Positions 33,597 to 34,176 of a stretch of 34,176 bases of DNA are shown one piece after another. A program made the translations under genes and the position numbers. This DNA is from CAYYNQ01 sp964473105. Lineage in GTDB: Bacteria; Sumerlaeota; Sumerlaeia; MVZB01. The stretch spans positions 1 to 34,176 of the forward strand of contig CAYYNQ010000072.1 of NCBI GenBank assembly GCA_964473105.1, written 5' to 3'. Each line of letters begins with the position of its first letter. Position 1 is the stretch's first letter. The notes under the pieces were generated by a model. That model was not told the DNA's origin, did no database searches, and worked only from the letters and a program-made list of their open reading frames with translations.

Positions 33597-34176
33597 CTAT
33601 AAGGGACTGATATGCGGCGGTTCACTGTAATCAATCCGTACCCCCCGGCCCTCGTTGAGAATTGAACAGCGAGCCGCTTCTGTCACCAGTTCGTTGATCC
33701 AGCTGTTGCCCGGTGTTGCTATCAGACCTTTTTCGTCAACTTCATCCAGCACCTTCCTGTACGCATCCAGTGCAGCATCACCGGAAAGACCCTCGCCGGC
33801 AGCCTGTACACGTCGTGACATACGCAAAAGTGCCGCCATTGACTCGTAACCATAACCGACCGGCTGAAGGCCCTCACCTTCCCAGGGCACCATTTTGAAA
33901 TAATCCGGGTTGATGAAACGGGCGGGCGCGCCGTGGGGATCCAGCTCATCCACATAGGCATGCTTGACCCCACGAAACTGGTCGTTATGACGGATCAAGC
34001 CCCCGTGTTTTCCGTTATCGCAGAACATTGTCAAACCCTGATCGTTGGATCCAGGCGCGGAATTTGGATAGCCAAGTCCATTCAATAGATTGAGAATTCC
34101 ACCATTCTCAAAGACCACCCGACCTGCCGACCACATGAATCCCCGGTTACCATTCGGGAACTCCCCCTCGACCCCC
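33597..34176 (-). CDS. Gfo/Idh/MocA-family oxidoreductase, C-terminal part
   Basis: The frame stays open to the window edge (…EGEFPNGNRGFMWSAGRVVFENGG), so the gene is cut off upstream and the internal ATG at 34136 is not the start. The ~190 residues present are the C-terminal alpha/beta half: SAGRVVFENGGILNLLNGLGYPNSAPGSNDQGLTMFCDNG and the later GLIRHNDQFRG, which form the substrate side of the barrel in many inositol- or sugar-dehydrogenase relatives. The NAD(P)-binding Rossmann half with its GxGxxG motif is outside. These enzymes oxidise or isomerise sugars and inositols with bound NAD(P). It fits with the TIM-barrel isomerase at 25905. The substrate is unknown. Confidence 0.8.
   Translation of the reverse strand, partial: GVEGEFPNGNRGFMWSAGRVVFENGGILNLLNGLGYPNSAPGSNDQGLTMFCDNGKHGGLIRHNDQFRGVKHAYVDELDPHGAPARFINPDYFKMVPWEGEGLQPVGYGYESMAALLRMSRRVQAAGEGLSGDAALDAYRKVLDEVDEKGLIATPGNSWINELVTEAARCSILNEGRGVRIDYSEPPHISPL

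Noticed and set aside
1..34176. CRISPR arrays, IS elements, attachment sites, rRNA and tRNA genes
   Set aside because: I looked for regular repeats, transposase motifs and RNA signatures on both strands and saw none.

Overview
The window looks like a chromosomal contig from an uncultured Gram-negative-type bacterium of moderate-to-high GC. Evidence for a two-membrane envelope is an O-antigen-type Wzt ATPase with a carbohydrate-binding tail, two lipid-linked-sugar glycosyltransferases, an EnvC-like factor, a PlsC acyltransferase and PssA. The right third (phytanoyl-CoA-dioxygenase-type oxygenase, TIM-barrel sugar isomerase, MtaA-like methyltransferase, Gfo/Idh/MocA oxidoreductase, DUF4091 remnant) is the mix common in Planctomycetes/Verrucomicrobia/Lentisphaerae relatives and candidate phyla such as Hydrogenedentes or Poribacteria. 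The phylum cannot be fixed from the sequence alone. No rRNA, tRNA, IS element, prophage or CRISPR array was seen.

Layout. 1-7.6 kb, envelope: pssA(-), GT-C glycosyltransferase(+), ABC exporter(-), a broken secreted DUF4091 protein(+), degenerate LytM/EnvC-like protein(-). 7.6-15 kb, housekeeping: long GroES-like protein, dnaX with a good sigma70-type promoter, FtsB-like protein(-), topA-hslV, and a thioredoxin-type arsC. 15-21.4 kb: zinc-ribbon/DCC thiol protein(-), plsC-like(-), cysE(+), and a wzt-glycosyltransferase pair(-). 21.4-25.9 kb: two large TPR proteins, one secreted with a TolB/FlgO-like domain, the other a zinc-ribbon/TPR/one-TM protein. 25.9-34.2 kb, metabolic: isomerase(-) divergent from PhyH(+), P-loop-kinase/dCMP-deaminase fusion(-), MtaA-like methyltransferase(+), flavin reductase(-), a secreted protein built from an internal duplication(+), and the C-terminal part of a Gfo/Idh/MocA oxidoreductase running off the right edge.

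Genes alternate strand often, so most transcripts are probably one or two genes long. Several convergent junctions carry compact hairpins with poor or displaced U-tracts. The clearest regulatory regions are the isomerase/PhyH divergent region (overlapping promoters plus a 20-bp palindrome) and the flavin reductase/secreted-protein divergent region (three evenly spaced TTGATC/GATCAA sites bracketing a promoter). I did not find a complete, clearly new multi-gene system. The best leads are domain fusions, orphan paralogs and these two regulatory regions.
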